Positions 33,065-44,646 are shown, numbered from the stretch's first letter. The stretch: DNA of 64,000 bases from Isoetes taiwanensis (GCA_021234155.1 JAJEKV010000038.1:14017559-14081558); one strand, 5' to 3'. Notes: generated from the letters alone by a model not told the origin. Numbers and translations: made by a program.

Positions 33065-34669
33065 TGTGACGCTCCCAGAATATATACGACCCTCGGACGT
33101 ATACATACGGGGACTTTCCCCTCCCATGGCGATCATCTCACCATGAGCAGGGCCCTCCGTCTGTTTCGGGCCACCTATGAAATGAGGCCCGGAAGAAGGA
33201 CACCGAAGGGTCATTCGCCCACGCCTTCAATGGGACTCCTACGTCGGCGGAAGCATGAATACAAGGGTTAGCACGCAGCATGAATATACATAAATAACCA
33301 CCACGAAGGGTGGCGCATCCATCTAATATACCACGGCATGGAATATGCATCTAATCCTAGGAAAACACCCAGAACCCAGGTTCTACCCCGGCTCAGACTC
33401 CAGTGAGGATCGACTGACGGCTAGGCCTCAAGAGATCAGCGGGGCCCCGAATCTTGGCATGGCGTTGGCTGGCAATAGAACATCGGCTAGGGTTGTCCAC
33501 TCCATCCGCCCCTCCTGTGCACACTTTGCAGATGGGTCAATTCATGCTATGGCTTTGCTATAGCCTTCCGGAGACGCAGGTTCAGAGGAATCACCCTTTG
33601 AGCCTACTCCAGGTTCATGACGCCTGGTCCGATGAGGCAGGTCGGGGAAGCGTCCCCTTCCGAGAATCACGGTGGTTCCACAGGCGAGCTAGAGAATACG
33701 TGCGCGCATCGGCGACCCCCGTATCCGTGCCGACTTACCGCCCTAAATCTACTCAAAGTGCAAGGTGCTCCATACGGATCACACCTTCCCACCCGAGGGA
33801 GTGTCGAGACCCATACCCGCCCCTCGTGACCCGGCCATCAGGCCTAGCCCTTTGTAGGAGTCTCGGGAGCCATGTATGCTCATGCAAGACCCACCCCTCA
33901 TGTCACCTTGTGTTCCTTGTGCGGTGCTAAGCGGACCATAGCATCTAGGACCCGGTGGGTTCTTGTGCACTGAGCCGCAACTAATGGGACTCTATTGGGG
34001 CTATCTAGGAGCATACTACAATTACATGGTTCGTAGGTCTCTACCCCCGTAATCCCCGTTTAGTCAGATTTATCAAAGAGCTAACAATTCATCCTCTCAG
34101 AATAGAAATCCGAATTGAATATAAAGAGAATTTGTTTGTACAACCAAGGGTTAGATTGAATCCCAAAGAGAACAGAGAAACGGACACAACCAAGCGTTAT
34201 CTAGAATTCACATAGCCACCTACCTGAATTCTGGCTGGACTCGTTTCCATGGGGCGCTTCCATCTCCAGGGAGTTAGGAATTCATTTCTTTGCCACGCAC
34301 AGGGGACGACTAGTATGGGGGTTCTCGGGTGGTTGATGGCGCTCGGCTTCCGGCCTTCCTTGGACGATCTTCAGGGGAGTCAATCCGGGGATAGGGGTCA
34401 AGTTGGCATCCAAACTTGGCAACCCCCATGCTGCCCAATCGATTGGGGCAGGTGGCGCCTTCCCAATTGGTAATTATTATAATTTCCTAGGTTAAAGTTA
34501 TTATTATTAATGTGTTAAATTAGCATAGCTAATTTAATCCTTTGTAAGGTAACCCCCTAGGTTGCAATTAAGTTCCCATACCTCCATGGTAGCGTACCTT
34601 TAAGGAGTGACGTGCTTGTATTTGTACGTGTCCCGTATAGTAGACCGTATAAATACGTGGAACGTCACA
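33065..34669 (-). repeat. 5' LTR of the chromovirus
   Basis: It is the partner of 21628-23228. Plus-strand edges are TGTGACGCTCCC and GAACGTCACA. A TATA-like 'gtataaatacg' lies at about 34648-34658 for minus-strand transcription. The target duplication atgtc follows at 34670-34674. Confidence 0.95.
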
Positions 34670-35058
34670 ATGTCATAACAATTCTAATAACCTTGTTCAC
34701 TTTTGCTTTCAACACATTAGTTACATTTTAATGAACTTATGTTTGATGGCTAAGACGCTTTGGAACATATGACACTTTGCAACATAATATTCAGAATCAA
34801 TAGTACTAAAGTAACACCTTGTTTAACTTTCAAATTGTTCCTTGTTTATCAATTATTTGATATCAAAGCTTTGTTCCTCCTAAATTGTTATTTGATACTG
34901 AAGTTTTGTTGCTGAAGTTGCCTTCTGTTTTCCTTAAAAGCACTAATCTTACTAGTAGAGTAAATGGATTTGCATGCAAGGAAAGACCCCAAGGCAGTTT
35001 AAAAAGTCGTAAGAATCAAATCAAACCTACCTCTTAAATTCTCTCATTGGTCATATGT

Positions 35059-38000
35059 CTATTTGCCAATACAAAAGCGGCTGAAGATGTTGGATAGCAC
35101 TTCTTCGGAAATGTCTTCTCCACAAATTTCACCTAACGCCATGATGACCTCTCTTAAATCTATTGTCCAAAAATCAACCGGCAAGCCCTGTTGTATAGAA
35201 TCTCGTAATCTTTGCAATGCCTCACTTGCTTTAATGAGTTGTTCTGATTGTCTCTGTAATTAACCAAAACTTATATATAAAGTCATATAATAATAAGCTT
35301 TGCATTTTCTCCTTCTCCTTTTCCTTTTTTTTTTTTTTTTTTTTTTTTTTGTTTGTTTTTTTGATTTTTGGGGGAGGGAGGGGTTGTACTTTTAGTGCAT
35401 GATAACATATCTGATTCACAGCCCATTGTTGTCCATTCATAGACAATTTTCCCAGTCCAACCAATTCCAATAAACTTGCTCCCAGCTCTTGGAGGCCAAC
35501 GCCTTGTGTTGCACTTGTTTGAACAATTTTCAAAAAAGGATGTTCCACAGCATCAGGAAGGACAATGGGCACTTCAGAAGTATCAATTTTATTTATTACT
35601 AGAATTGCAATCGGTCTCTTAGTTTGCGCCTGCACAAAATATTTTGAACATTACTGGGGGTATGAAGCGCTCCATAAGTGTAAATGCCTTAATTAAACAA
35701 ATATGCATAAATGTCCCTCTGTTTCAAAATACAAAATAATTATCATGCAAAAAATTTAAGTGTTTGCACACTTGGACTGCATCGGCCTTTTAAGATTGTA
35801 TTTTAGAAAAAATTGCAAAACAGGTATTCCACTATAATTAGAATTACTTTCTCCTATCTTATGGGCTTCATGTAAATTGTCCATCATACTTGTAAAACCG
35901 TTTCTCTGGTCATAATGTCATTGTAATCAGCCTCATAAGGTAACTGCACATCAGGTCAAAGAAAAGCATATGGCTATTACACGAGGTGAATTTGCCCTAG
36001 TGTATTAGGAGGAAGCCCACATCTTAGATGCAATGTAAAAATATTATATACTGCGATAGTTTCTATAACTTTCCTTCGCTACCATCCATATTTTTGGGGA
36101 TGCCATGATGATGCTTTCACCAGATTCTCCTGGTTTTATCCAAGCCTAAGTATTCCCATCCCCTGCAATGCTAATGATTCTCTCACACCCACATTAATCA
36201 GCCTGCGTATATTTAGTGAACTCCATAAACATAAGGCATCGTCCTGAGAGGGATCCGTAGGACAAAGGCAAAAGGTTTTAGGAAGGAAACCAACCTCCAA
36301 ATACTTGGATGAAGCAGGTCCATTGCATTCCACGTGATGCCCCCAAAACTTTTCAAGCACTAAGTTGTCATCCAATGTCCATCCTTCAAGGGCACTCACA
36401 ACCATAACAACAACATTAGCACCCAAAGCTACTGTCTTAGACCTCTGAACACCTAGAGATAACAAAAGAAGATGTTATTCTATCAGTGAAATTTACTTAA
36501 AATCATCCAAATTGTCTTGGAATAACTTCCTTATCACCTGTCGCATACCTATGAGATTTATCAAATTTATTTTGAAGTTTACGATATATACACAAAACCA
36601 GGGCAAAATACAGGCCCCTCGTATCATGAAAAAATGGGCAGGACAATCGCTTGGTGGTACAAATGGGTTAGTAGTACAAACAATGTTTTGCTAAAGATTG
36701 AACGCATCTTTATGCATTTAGAATGCATCTCCTACATTGTCAACTGCATTCCCATAATAAACATGTCCAAGCATGTGAATGTGCTAAGATGCATAGTTGA
36801 TGACTGGCTGGGGTGGAATGGACGCAAAACTAGATGTACTGAAATAATACAATATAATGGTGAATTTACCAGGTCTAAATACTAAAGTAACTGCTTACCT
36901 ATGCTTTCCACAACATAATCAGTGTCACGAACACCGGTTATGTCAAGAAGTCTTACTGGAATGCCATTTATGACAGTGTCTGCCTCAACAATGTCACGTG
37001 TTGTTCCAGTTATTTCTGTTACAATAGCCCGTTCACTCTGCAAAGATGAAGAAGCTCTTAAAATCTGCAGATAAAAATCTTCTGGTGCAAAGATATTATT
37101 CTACAAAGAATGATACGTGGTTGTAGTTGTTTTTCTTCTCGTGCCGTATGCTCGGGGATTGAGACTCTTGTGAACATTTTACAGTCACTATGCCATCTAG
37201 AGACATCATATTAGTAGATCTTAGACATAAATCCAAGGGGCATACTTGCAGTCATTACGAGGCTTCAGACAGGAGCAATAGAAGTAGATAAGATAAAAAG
37301 CGGTAAGGCAGAAGGCTGACCCTAATGGGGACTATTATCAGGCAAAATTCAACAGACATTTTGTTGTCATTCTTCAGGAATCTGGAATGTAGCTGATAAA
37401 TAGCATTCATGCTGCCACTTTACCAACAGAACTGAGAAGGATACTAAGATTGAAGAAAATAAGTTTCTACCCCATGAATGGGCTCAACTTAAAACTAGAA
37501 TTAACATTAAAATCACATAGAGTAGAAAAGCAGAGCTCACCTACTTGGCTCCATGCATTCAACAAGCTGGATATTCCCACATTCGGACATCCAATTATAG
37601 CAACCTTTATCACACAACAGGGCATGCCTGATTTTGTAAGATCAATTCAAAAACTACTAAGATTACTCTGTAGTGTCGCACCTGCATTCCAGTCTGCCAT
37701 GGCTGGCAGTCATCAGAGCATTTTGCACCTGCTTTTGGACACAGCATATCTTCTCATTAATTATGTCAACCTGTAAGGCTAGAAGGTCATCATCAAAGTC
37801 CAATCTAGCTTCAATGTCTGCAAGTATCTGGATGCAGTCTAATCGCATCGTCTGCACGAATGAAGATAGATCTCCCTGCAGTAGAAGCAGCAATTGTAAG
37901 CATAAGCTCTTTATACCCCTCAGATAACCTTGAAAAAAAGCCTACAATACCTGCAACCCAGCTAAAATTTGTTTCAAAGAAGAAGCATTGTCTTTTCTTT

Positions 38001-38921
38001 GCTACTAGTTGTGCTATACTTTCAGCTTGGGCCAAATCTAACCGTCCATTTAAAAATGCACGGTGTAAACTCTCCTGTGTTATTAAATAATTTCAGCATG
38101 TAATCAAGGATCAGAATGATGGTACTGAGGAAGAAATTTGTTTCAAAAATCACAAGCAGTCACTACCACATAAATAATGCAGTGAAATTATTATTTAAAA
38201 TGCTCCATTAGAACCATCTTTATTACGGATTTGAATTTACATTTGCATAAGCTAATTTGGATCGACTTTTAGTCAAATGTAATATGCATACCTGGTTGAG
38301 CAAGTCTAGCTCCTCCTTGTAGACAAAGCTCTAGAACTCTATGTACACATATGTTCCCACCATGACACTGAAGTTCCGCTACATCTTCTTTCGTGTATGA
38401 TCTAGGAGCCAGCATTGGTATGACAAGTACCTGTTTTTAGACAGAAATTTTAATCAAGCTGCCGCTATCAATAATCATAATGCACGAATTTATTCAAGAA
38501 GGAAATTTACTTACGAACTTCAAGTATTTTTTCCTTAACTTTCAAGCCAAAGTTATAAAGGTTCTAGTGTGGATCATTGCCTATCAATAAATACCTCATC
38601 AATTACTGCATTGTTGCTACCAACAATCAACCCATATTCCACATGGTGGCTTTTTGGTCTCCATGGAAGGCTTGTTCGTTTCTTAGCAGGCTGGAAAATC
38701 TGTTGTGTAATTGTAACTGCACATGGACCTGGTGTCACAATAGCAGCTATTGTACTCGAATCTGTTAAGGAATAAGAGGATAACTTTTCCTTGGAAATAC
38801 CATCAGTTCTTGAATCTTGATATAACCTTGTTAAATGACCTGCCATGACCATAATGTTACTTGAAAACAATTTCAGCGCAGCTATAACAAGCACGCTTAC
38901 ATTTCGGCCTTGATATAACAC
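35059..38921 (-). pseudogene. Organellar tRNA-modification GTPase MnmE (TrmE), decayed nine-exon gene
   Basis: MnmE makes the 5-carboxymethylaminomethyl modification at wobble uridine of organellar tRNAs. Exons on the minus strand are about 38921-38595, 38430-38292, 38074-37946, 37875-37682, 37605-37545, 37037-36899, 36452-about 36297, 35629-35411 and 35253-35059. Recognisable parts are the N-terminal domain (STIAAIVTP), the QCHGGN segment, the helical domain (EARLDFDDD), G1 GCPNVGISS, G3 DITG, G4 NKID and the C-terminal FCIGK. Lesions: a shortened N-terminal domain, frameshifts near 38068, 37690 and 37560, loss of the P-loop lysine (ATA for AAA), an altered G3, and an AT donor at 35409-35410 where GT is expected. 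A poly-T run sits in the last intron. The family call is certain, and non-function is very likely. Confidence 0.9.
35327..35357. repeat. Long poly-T / T-rich tract in the last MnmE intron
   Basis: About 24 uninterrupted T (35327-35350), then a T-rich continuation (gtttgttttttt). It falls between the two last exons. Confidence 0.9.
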
Positions 38922-39430
38922 AACAAAGTGCAGTGTAGCCAGGTTGAAAATGATTTATTAATTTCCATCCGTCTCCTTTACTTGTACTCCTATTTGATTG
39001 AGTTGTGTGGAAAATGTCACATTCGTCAAGCATAGAGGAATGAAAAAGCTTGATTTTGCAACTTGACTAATTCAATATTTTGGTGGATATTTTATTAGTT
39101 TTGTAAGAATCTTCACAAAAGAGAATTCTTCTCAAATGCATAATGGAGTGACATTCATGAACAGACCAACCTAAAAGTGAAATGAGGACGGAGGCAGGCT
39201 TGATGTAGAAGCCGCCCGCCATACCATTGCACTGGCCTCGTCGCAATCCACATCTCATGGCAGCTTCAGCATCCCCATATTTTTAGATTGTAAGAACTAA
39301 AATGTTTCGAATAACTAAAGATTCTGATAACGTTAATGATCACAAGAGCAGATACTAAATCCCAGAGCAGGCCTCTCCGATTAGCCAGTTTCAAGAGTGG
39401 CTGCCCAACAACGGAAACGACCGAGAGTTT
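38922..39430. other. 5' flank of the MnmE pseudogene
   Basis: No gene recognised. No organelle targeting exon could be identified upstream of the first readable MnmE exon. Confidence 0.4.
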
Positions 39431-39550
39431 ACAGCCAATAACGGGTTTTGAACAGTCATAGGCATATTCCAAGCATATACTGGCATATACCTATATGCCA
39501 CAAACCCACATAAACAAGGGTTTGCCCCCTTAGGGGCAATCCAATAAGGA
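39431..39550 (+). repeat. Dispersed repeat of about 130 bp, copy 3
   Basis: It reads 'agtttacagcc', 'gaacagtcata', 'ccacaaacccacataaacaa' and 'gggtttgcccccttagggg', in the same order as the copies at 15.3 and 16.7 kb. Confidence 0.8.
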
Positions 39551-40621
39551 TCTACTCTCAGAATGGAATAAGAATCTCTAGATAGAATTAACTATCAGAA
39601 TAGAATAAGAATTTATAGATAGAATATTCAAATTTTATACCACTACCACAACTGATATAATATTATCTGAATAATTGTGTGAATGTTCAATTCCATCATA
39701 CATAGAGGGCATTTTATCCATTTAGAATTCAATCATTTCCAGTACTTGACCAACTACTCTCAAGAAGCATTGTATTTAATATAGTAATTATAACAAACTT
39801 AAGGCATGAAACAAAGAGGAACATTCTGCAACTATGACACATCTTAAATTTACCGAATCGTTTGTGCTCACCAGAACACATGAGCATGCCATTATATTGA
39901 ATCCTGGCCGATTGAACATTTCATGATCAAAGGGTCAAAAGCAGATGATTCCGCTCCCTAATTTGCAGCGGCTTGGCATGTCCCATCCTTAGTTATAGAA
40001 ATTAAGATTCGATTTTGGTGACAGAACCCGGAGATGTGGTTTGAATAACATTTATGTAGACCAGATCTATATGTACTTTATAAATACTTACAATAAAGAT
40101 GTATTGTCTGCAATACCTTGAGATGCTTCTCAAATCTATCTCACTAAAATTAGCTCCCAACACCTAACGTCATCAATTTGCTCATAATAGCAGGGATAAT
40201 CTCATTCTGGAACAAAAACGAACATTCAATGAAAGTGGAAAAATAAAGAATACATGTTTGTTTGTTCCAAAGATCTGAGCCTTCAGACCGCTAAAATGCT
40301 TGCGATGAATTTCTATTCCAGGGATAGAAAGGTAGCATCCATGCAGCATCCCAGCAATCATAGCATGGACCTTCTCGCTATTTTAGAAGATGCATATCGA
40401 TATGGATTGGGGAAAATTTGACCCCTAAGAAAACTTCTTCGATTTTAGGATAGCCGAAGTTTTGTTGCCCGTGGCCAAAATCCTCAAAATCTTCGAAATT
40501 GACCTTTAAAAACCAAAAATATTTTTAACTAGACCGAAAAATCTCAACTTAACAAGATTGATATAATATGGTCTACATACATCCTTTTTACAAATTCTAG
40601 CTAAAAATGTCCTAGGGTCTT
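39551..40621. other. Intergenic; no gene seen
   Basis: AT-rich. A short duplication around 'agaatggaataagaat' and 'agaatagaataagaat' (39558-39614) is the only structure noticed. Confidence 0.5.
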
Positions 40622-40902
40622 GTCTTTGCGGATCCTCTGGGCCAAGTTCATGTCCTTTAGCATGACTGCGTGGATCGTGAAAAGGTTAGCTTCCTCAAAG
40701 AGCTATGTGAGCTCTGCTTCGGCCACCTCCTGGCAAGTTCGCACCATCATCAGTGTAACCTGATAATCGGTCTTGAAGTCCTGCATCACCTCCCGAAGAA
40801 GGCGCTCAAATGAGGCTTTATGCATTAGAAGGTTTGTGCACTATTGGAAGTGCCGGATCTCCCAAAACGCCCCGCTATGCTTGGAGTTTGGTCCGTGGTG
40901 GA
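40622..40902 (-). pseudogene. Second histone H3-like pseudogene
   Basis: The minus strand reads GAFWEIRHFQ, then TNLLMHKASFERLLREVMQD, FKTDYQVTLMMVRTCQEVAE, LFEEANLFTIHA and MLKDMNLAQRIRKD. This aligns in order with the H3 histone fold (ALREIRRYQKST.., [48 protein letters not shown]). A stop interrupts the alpha-2 helix (AELT*LFEE) and another lies near the alpha-N end. The divergent residues differ from those of the copy in the chromovirus. No retroelement sequence was recognised immediately around it, and no introns are visible. Confidence 0.8.
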
Positions 40903-41010
40903 CCTTTCTAGCCCTCACCATTCGAAGGTTTTCTCCTCTTCCTTAAGGCCTGATATTTGGCATGGCATTGGTAGTTTTTGTATTTTTGCTAGTTAATTAG
41001 TTCAACATCC

Positions 41011-41488
41011 TTGTCATCTACTAATATAACACATGCTATCATCCCATTTCCTGCACCTATGACTATTTCTTGTGTGCAAGATAGTGTAGCACCTAGTATG
41101 GTGGTTGTGGCATCACGTGCTATGGAGGAATCTCATTTTGTGCAGACGAAAACCCCACTAGCTTCTTCTATATTGGTTCCTTTTGCCTTCAATGCAGTTG
41201 GACCTGCTCGGTGCACTAGGCAGGGTAAGGGTAAGGGGTATAATGATGGTTGGACGCACGTTTCACTTAAGAAGATATCTTGGCAAAAACAAGCTCCAAC
41301 AGTTCATATTGATGACTTAGAATCTAAGGTTTATAGAGGCTTTGCACATAGATGATCCGAGGCTTCCAGATAGCTTTGCACAGAAGGATATTTTTCCCTT
41401 TGGGTTTTAGACTGGTGTACTTATTTGCATGATATAATGATGAATATATCCGTTGTCTCCTCCACCTCCAAAAAAAAAAAAAAAAAAA
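41011..41488 (+). mobile_element. Short open frame with downstream 3' A-run; possible retroposed fragment
   Basis: A 114-codon frame (41011-41355; LASSILVPFAFNAVGPARCT, GYNDGWTHVSLKKISWQKQA) is followed 110 bases later by 19 A at 41470-41488, then a G-rich tract. The arrangement resembles the 3' end of a LINE or a processed copy, but I do not recognise the protein and saw no target duplication. Confidence 0.35.
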
Positions 41489-41519
41489 GGGGGGGGAGGG
41501 GGGGAGAAAAATCCTAATG

Positions 41520-42570
41520 GCACATTCTCTATAATAGATTTTCCCAGCTAATGTTACTACAATATATCTATCTTATGTCAACGTGGTAGATAGTCTTGTC
41601 ATACCACGTTGGCATTTTGTACGAGTCTATGAGATGCACACGGCTAATTACCTTAGCTTGTATATTATGTATGGATAAGCTAATCAACATGTGTGTCCTA
41701 GTTTTGCAAGAAGACAATAGCAGAGAAATGTAGGAAGATTAGCTGACCCTCACAATATACTAGTTGGGGAGTGATCTTGTGTACAAGAATCATCGGCCAA
41801 CTTTGATTCTGGGCTGTCAGCACTATGTCCAAAGGCTGAGCTGGCAGTTTTGAATGTTGTCTACATGACAGATAGCATTTGCTTAGGTTCAAATCTCGCT
41901 CTTTAACTTGACATATAAGAGAGAGCTTATTTGCGTTGCGTTTCGGCAGGGTCAACCATGCCTACCCTTGACGAAATGCCATCCAAACAAGCTTTCTTGT
42001 TATGTGGAAGCAACTTACCTTCAATTCAGATAGGAATTTCAGATAAGTTTTTGAGGATGCAAGAAAAATATAGAACAATCGTGAAGTAAATTTGGAATGT
42101 ATGGGAAATTTTTGAAAGCAAGGACTGCTGAAATTCTCGTGATGAGAACACGCGGTATAGGCACACCAAACACTGGCCGATGGTGTGGATCGATAGCATT
42201 AGAAGAAGAAATTTATTGAGATGTCGTGGGATGATTGGAAAAGGGGTCTGAACTGAAGGTAAGTTGCTTTTACGGAAAGACTTCTTACCTGCCGTTCTGG
42301 CCCCTTGTCCAATAAGATTGTGATACGTGTTATAGTTTCTAAATCTGAAAGTCAAGTGGAAGAACGACGACAGATTTTCTTTGATCGCGACAGTTTTACC
42401 CTTGTTTCTACTTGGTTTACCCTCGATTCCACTAGTTTTACCCTTGATTTTGCTGGTTTTACCTTCGATTCTACATCCCAGAACAACAGGTAGGAAGTCT
42501 TTCAGTTATGCCAAAGGCCCTCTGGGCTTCTTTCCAGAAGATACGTCGACCAGCTTTTTTTTCGGGAAGG
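41520..42570. other. Intergenic with a short degenerate minisatellite
   Basis: At about 42395-42475, three to four degenerate units of 'ttttacccttgattctact' or 'ttttacccttgattttgct' repeat with a period of about 21-24 bp. No gene was recognised. Confidence 0.45.
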
Positions 42571-42577
42571 GAAAATT

Positions 42578-42997
42578 ACCAAAGTACCATTAAAGTTTGC
42601 CAAAATTACCAAAATGCCACTAAACCCAATGGTATTTTGAGAAAATTGGCAATAACGTTTTCTTAATGATTTGAATAAAAATGTGCCCTTCAAATGAATT
42701 GTAGATTAATCTTCCTAACAAGCATAAGACCATCTTAATTGGAGATGAAAATTTCAAGTTATAAGCTCTTGAGTTCTTCAAAATTTGAGAAATGAAAAAT
42801 CTCATAACTTGAGATTGTGGTCTTAGAATTGAATGATCTTATGCTTGTTGGAAAGATCTCAGCTTAATTTATAATTCATCTGAAGAGCACATTTGCATTC
42901 AGATGATTGAAAAAATGTTATTGCCAATTTTTTCAAAATACCACTGGGTTTAATGACATTTGGTAATTTTGGCAAACCCAATGGTATTTTGGTGTGG
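42578..42997. repeat. Long foldback (inverted repeat) element, about 420 bp
   Basis: The left half from 'accaaagtaccatta' and the right half ending in 'taatggtattttggt'-type sequence are imperfect reverse complements along almost the whole length. Their centre is near 42780-42790. Matching blocks include 'ttggcaataac' with 'gttattgccaa' and 'caagcataag' with 'cttatgcttg'. A transcript would form a long hairpin. This is MITE/foldback-like, with no coding content. Confidence 0.88.
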
Positions 42998-43026
42998 AAG
43001 GAGTGCCTCGCGTCAAGGTGCAACTA

Positions 43027-44348
43027 GGCACGGCCACATGACCTTTTTTTGAGGACCCTCTTCCCCCTTTCTCAAATTTAGGGGTGGAGGCCCCCACTTT
43101 AATGTGGAGGTCACATTTTCGTGCCCCTTCATTTCCGTTGAATTTTTGGAGGTCCTCTGCCATGCAGAACAACAGTCACCAGGCAGAGCTCTATGATTGG
43201 GGCCATCGGTCCACATCATTAGGGCACCGGTCGAGCCCGTCCTTACATGCGGGTCGAGAGGTTTGGGGCCCGATGCGTCTCTTTGGCGACTGGAATGACT
43301 TGGAGGCAGTGCGTAAGGCATTTTTGGCACGCACTTGGGTGAAACCCGGTCCCCTATCGATTCTGGCTAGAAACGGATTCTTACGCTTCAATTGGCAGCC
43401 CTTGATAGACACATCGTCTATTTTCGGAAAGTGGTTACTATGGGTGATGCTCGGCTCCGCGACCTAGCTTACACCGTGGCCATGGGTCCCGGCCGGCTTA
43501 GGGCTTTGTTGGAGGGGTAAGAGAGAGCGGTGGTTCGCCAGATGGAACGCGGGGCAGAGCACGATGTCGTGCGTACCGGGCACGGCCGGGCCGATCGTGG
43601 CGACTGCGGGAGTACCTAGATGCTTGTTTCCTTGGCAAGCTCGGGACCCCGGCGCTTCCCAAGCGAGTCAAAATGGCCCATTACAAGGAGCACATCAACC
43701 CCGTGTTAGCCGGGGCCCACACTCTACTGCGTTCCCTACCCCCCCGAAAAGCTGAGACTCATTGCCTCCATTCGCGCAGGTGCCCACCATCTTCGCGTCG
43801 AGGCCAGGCGGTGGATTGGGGAGCCCCGCCAGACGGAGCCCCCGTCGGTCTTTGTCAAGCGGGTGCCATTGAGGATGAGTCTCACACTTTCGAGTTGCCC
43901 AGCGTTGATCGGATCCGGGGCGGATCACGGCTCCCTTAAGTGCACGGACGCGTGCCCTTGCATTTGCCGATGAACACACCGCCGTCGATGCGTGCCACAG
44001 GGTCATACATTGAGGTAATCTTGGACCTGCGGGGTCACCTTTGCCCCCGTCTGGCTGCCCGCTGACTAGGCACTACGGGTGTGGTGCATGACTGTATATA
44101 TTTGGGTGTTTCGCATTTTATATGATTAGCACGGTTTGTCGCCGGGTGATTCTCGCCCGCGGTTTTCCCTCGAAAACCCCTTAGGGAGGGTTTTTAATCC
44201 GGCAAAAGAATCCAAGCACTTCTGCGGATATTGGGTCCCATAGACCGATTGGTCTCCGTGGACGATAAAAGTACCTTCCTTCCTTCCTTCCTTCCTTCCT
44301 CTTTTTGGAGGCCCCCATATGGAGGGGGGTGTCACATGTGGCCGTGCC
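43027..44348. mobile_element. TIR element of about 1.3 kb with GC-rich interior, TA target duplication
   Basis: Perfect 14-bp terminal inverted repeats GGCACGGCCACATG begin at 43027 and end at 44348, both flanked by TA (43025-43026 and 44349-44350). The interior is markedly GC-rich and carries broken coding-like segments, for example 43270-43410 (NDLEAVRKAFLARTW, ILARNGFLRFNWQPLIDT). None is recognisable as a transposase. It looks like a non-autonomous DNA transposon, possibly carrying captured sequence. Confidence 0.7.
44273..44300. repeat. (CTTC)n microsatellite
   Basis: About seven tandem cttc units lie near the right end of the TIR element. Confidence 0.95.
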
Positions 44349-44509
44349 TACTGTATACTGTCCAGAATTGTTAGAAGTGTTGTTGTTGAATGAAACGTGG
44401 CGAAATGCAATGCGCCGAAAATACTCCTCCTTATATGGAAAACTTGGCCACGAAGAAACCATCAGCCACGCATTAGGAATTTAGGGCTTCAATGGTTCCA
44501 CGTCAAGCT

Positions 44510-44523
44510 AGGGTTTAGGGTTT
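44510..44523 (+). promoter_or_regulatory. Telo-box-like motif upstream of the mitochondrial HSP70 gene
   Basis: The sequence agggtttagggttt lies about 125 bases before the start codon. Telo-boxes are known in promoters of plant housekeeping and translation genes. A role here is inferred from motif and position only. Confidence 0.5.
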
Positions 44524-44646
44524 AAGCTTTTGAGACAAACTCTTCTAGATCCTTCTTCGGCCCCTATTTCTTTAACCCCAGCCCAAAATTTAGTTGCTAA
44601 TTTCTCAACCTCTTGAGCTCTCTCTCCTGCTTTGAAGGGGCCAGAT

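Larger units (their letters stand above)
21628..34669 (-). mobile_element. Complete 13.0-kb Ty3/gypsy chromovirus (LTR to LTR)
   Basis: Two LTRs of about 1.6 kb (21628-23228 and 33065-34669) flank the body. The ends are TGTG..CACA, and the target duplication atgtc sits at 21623-21627 and 34670-34674. The element reads on the minus strand: 5' LTR, initiator-Met primer binding site, about 5 kb of extra coding-like blocks, gag, protease, RT, RNase H, integrase, chromodomain, polypurine tract, 3' LTR. The RT signature ([20 protein letters not shown]) and chromodomain place it in the chromovirus lineage. Every long gene carries frame changes, so this copy is probably not autonomous. AT-rich spacers near 28.6, 29.4, 31.0 and 32.5 kb divide the extra region into blocks. 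Confidence 0.95.

Noticed and set aside
21628..34669. The two 1.6-kb repeats as a plain segmental duplication
   Set aside because: The TG..CA edges, primer site, polypurine tract and atgtc duplication show they are LTRs of one element.
35231..35635. Lys-rich C terminus of a GTPase-like frame
   Set aside because: The Lys run is the translated intronic poly-T tract. The exon ends at 35411.
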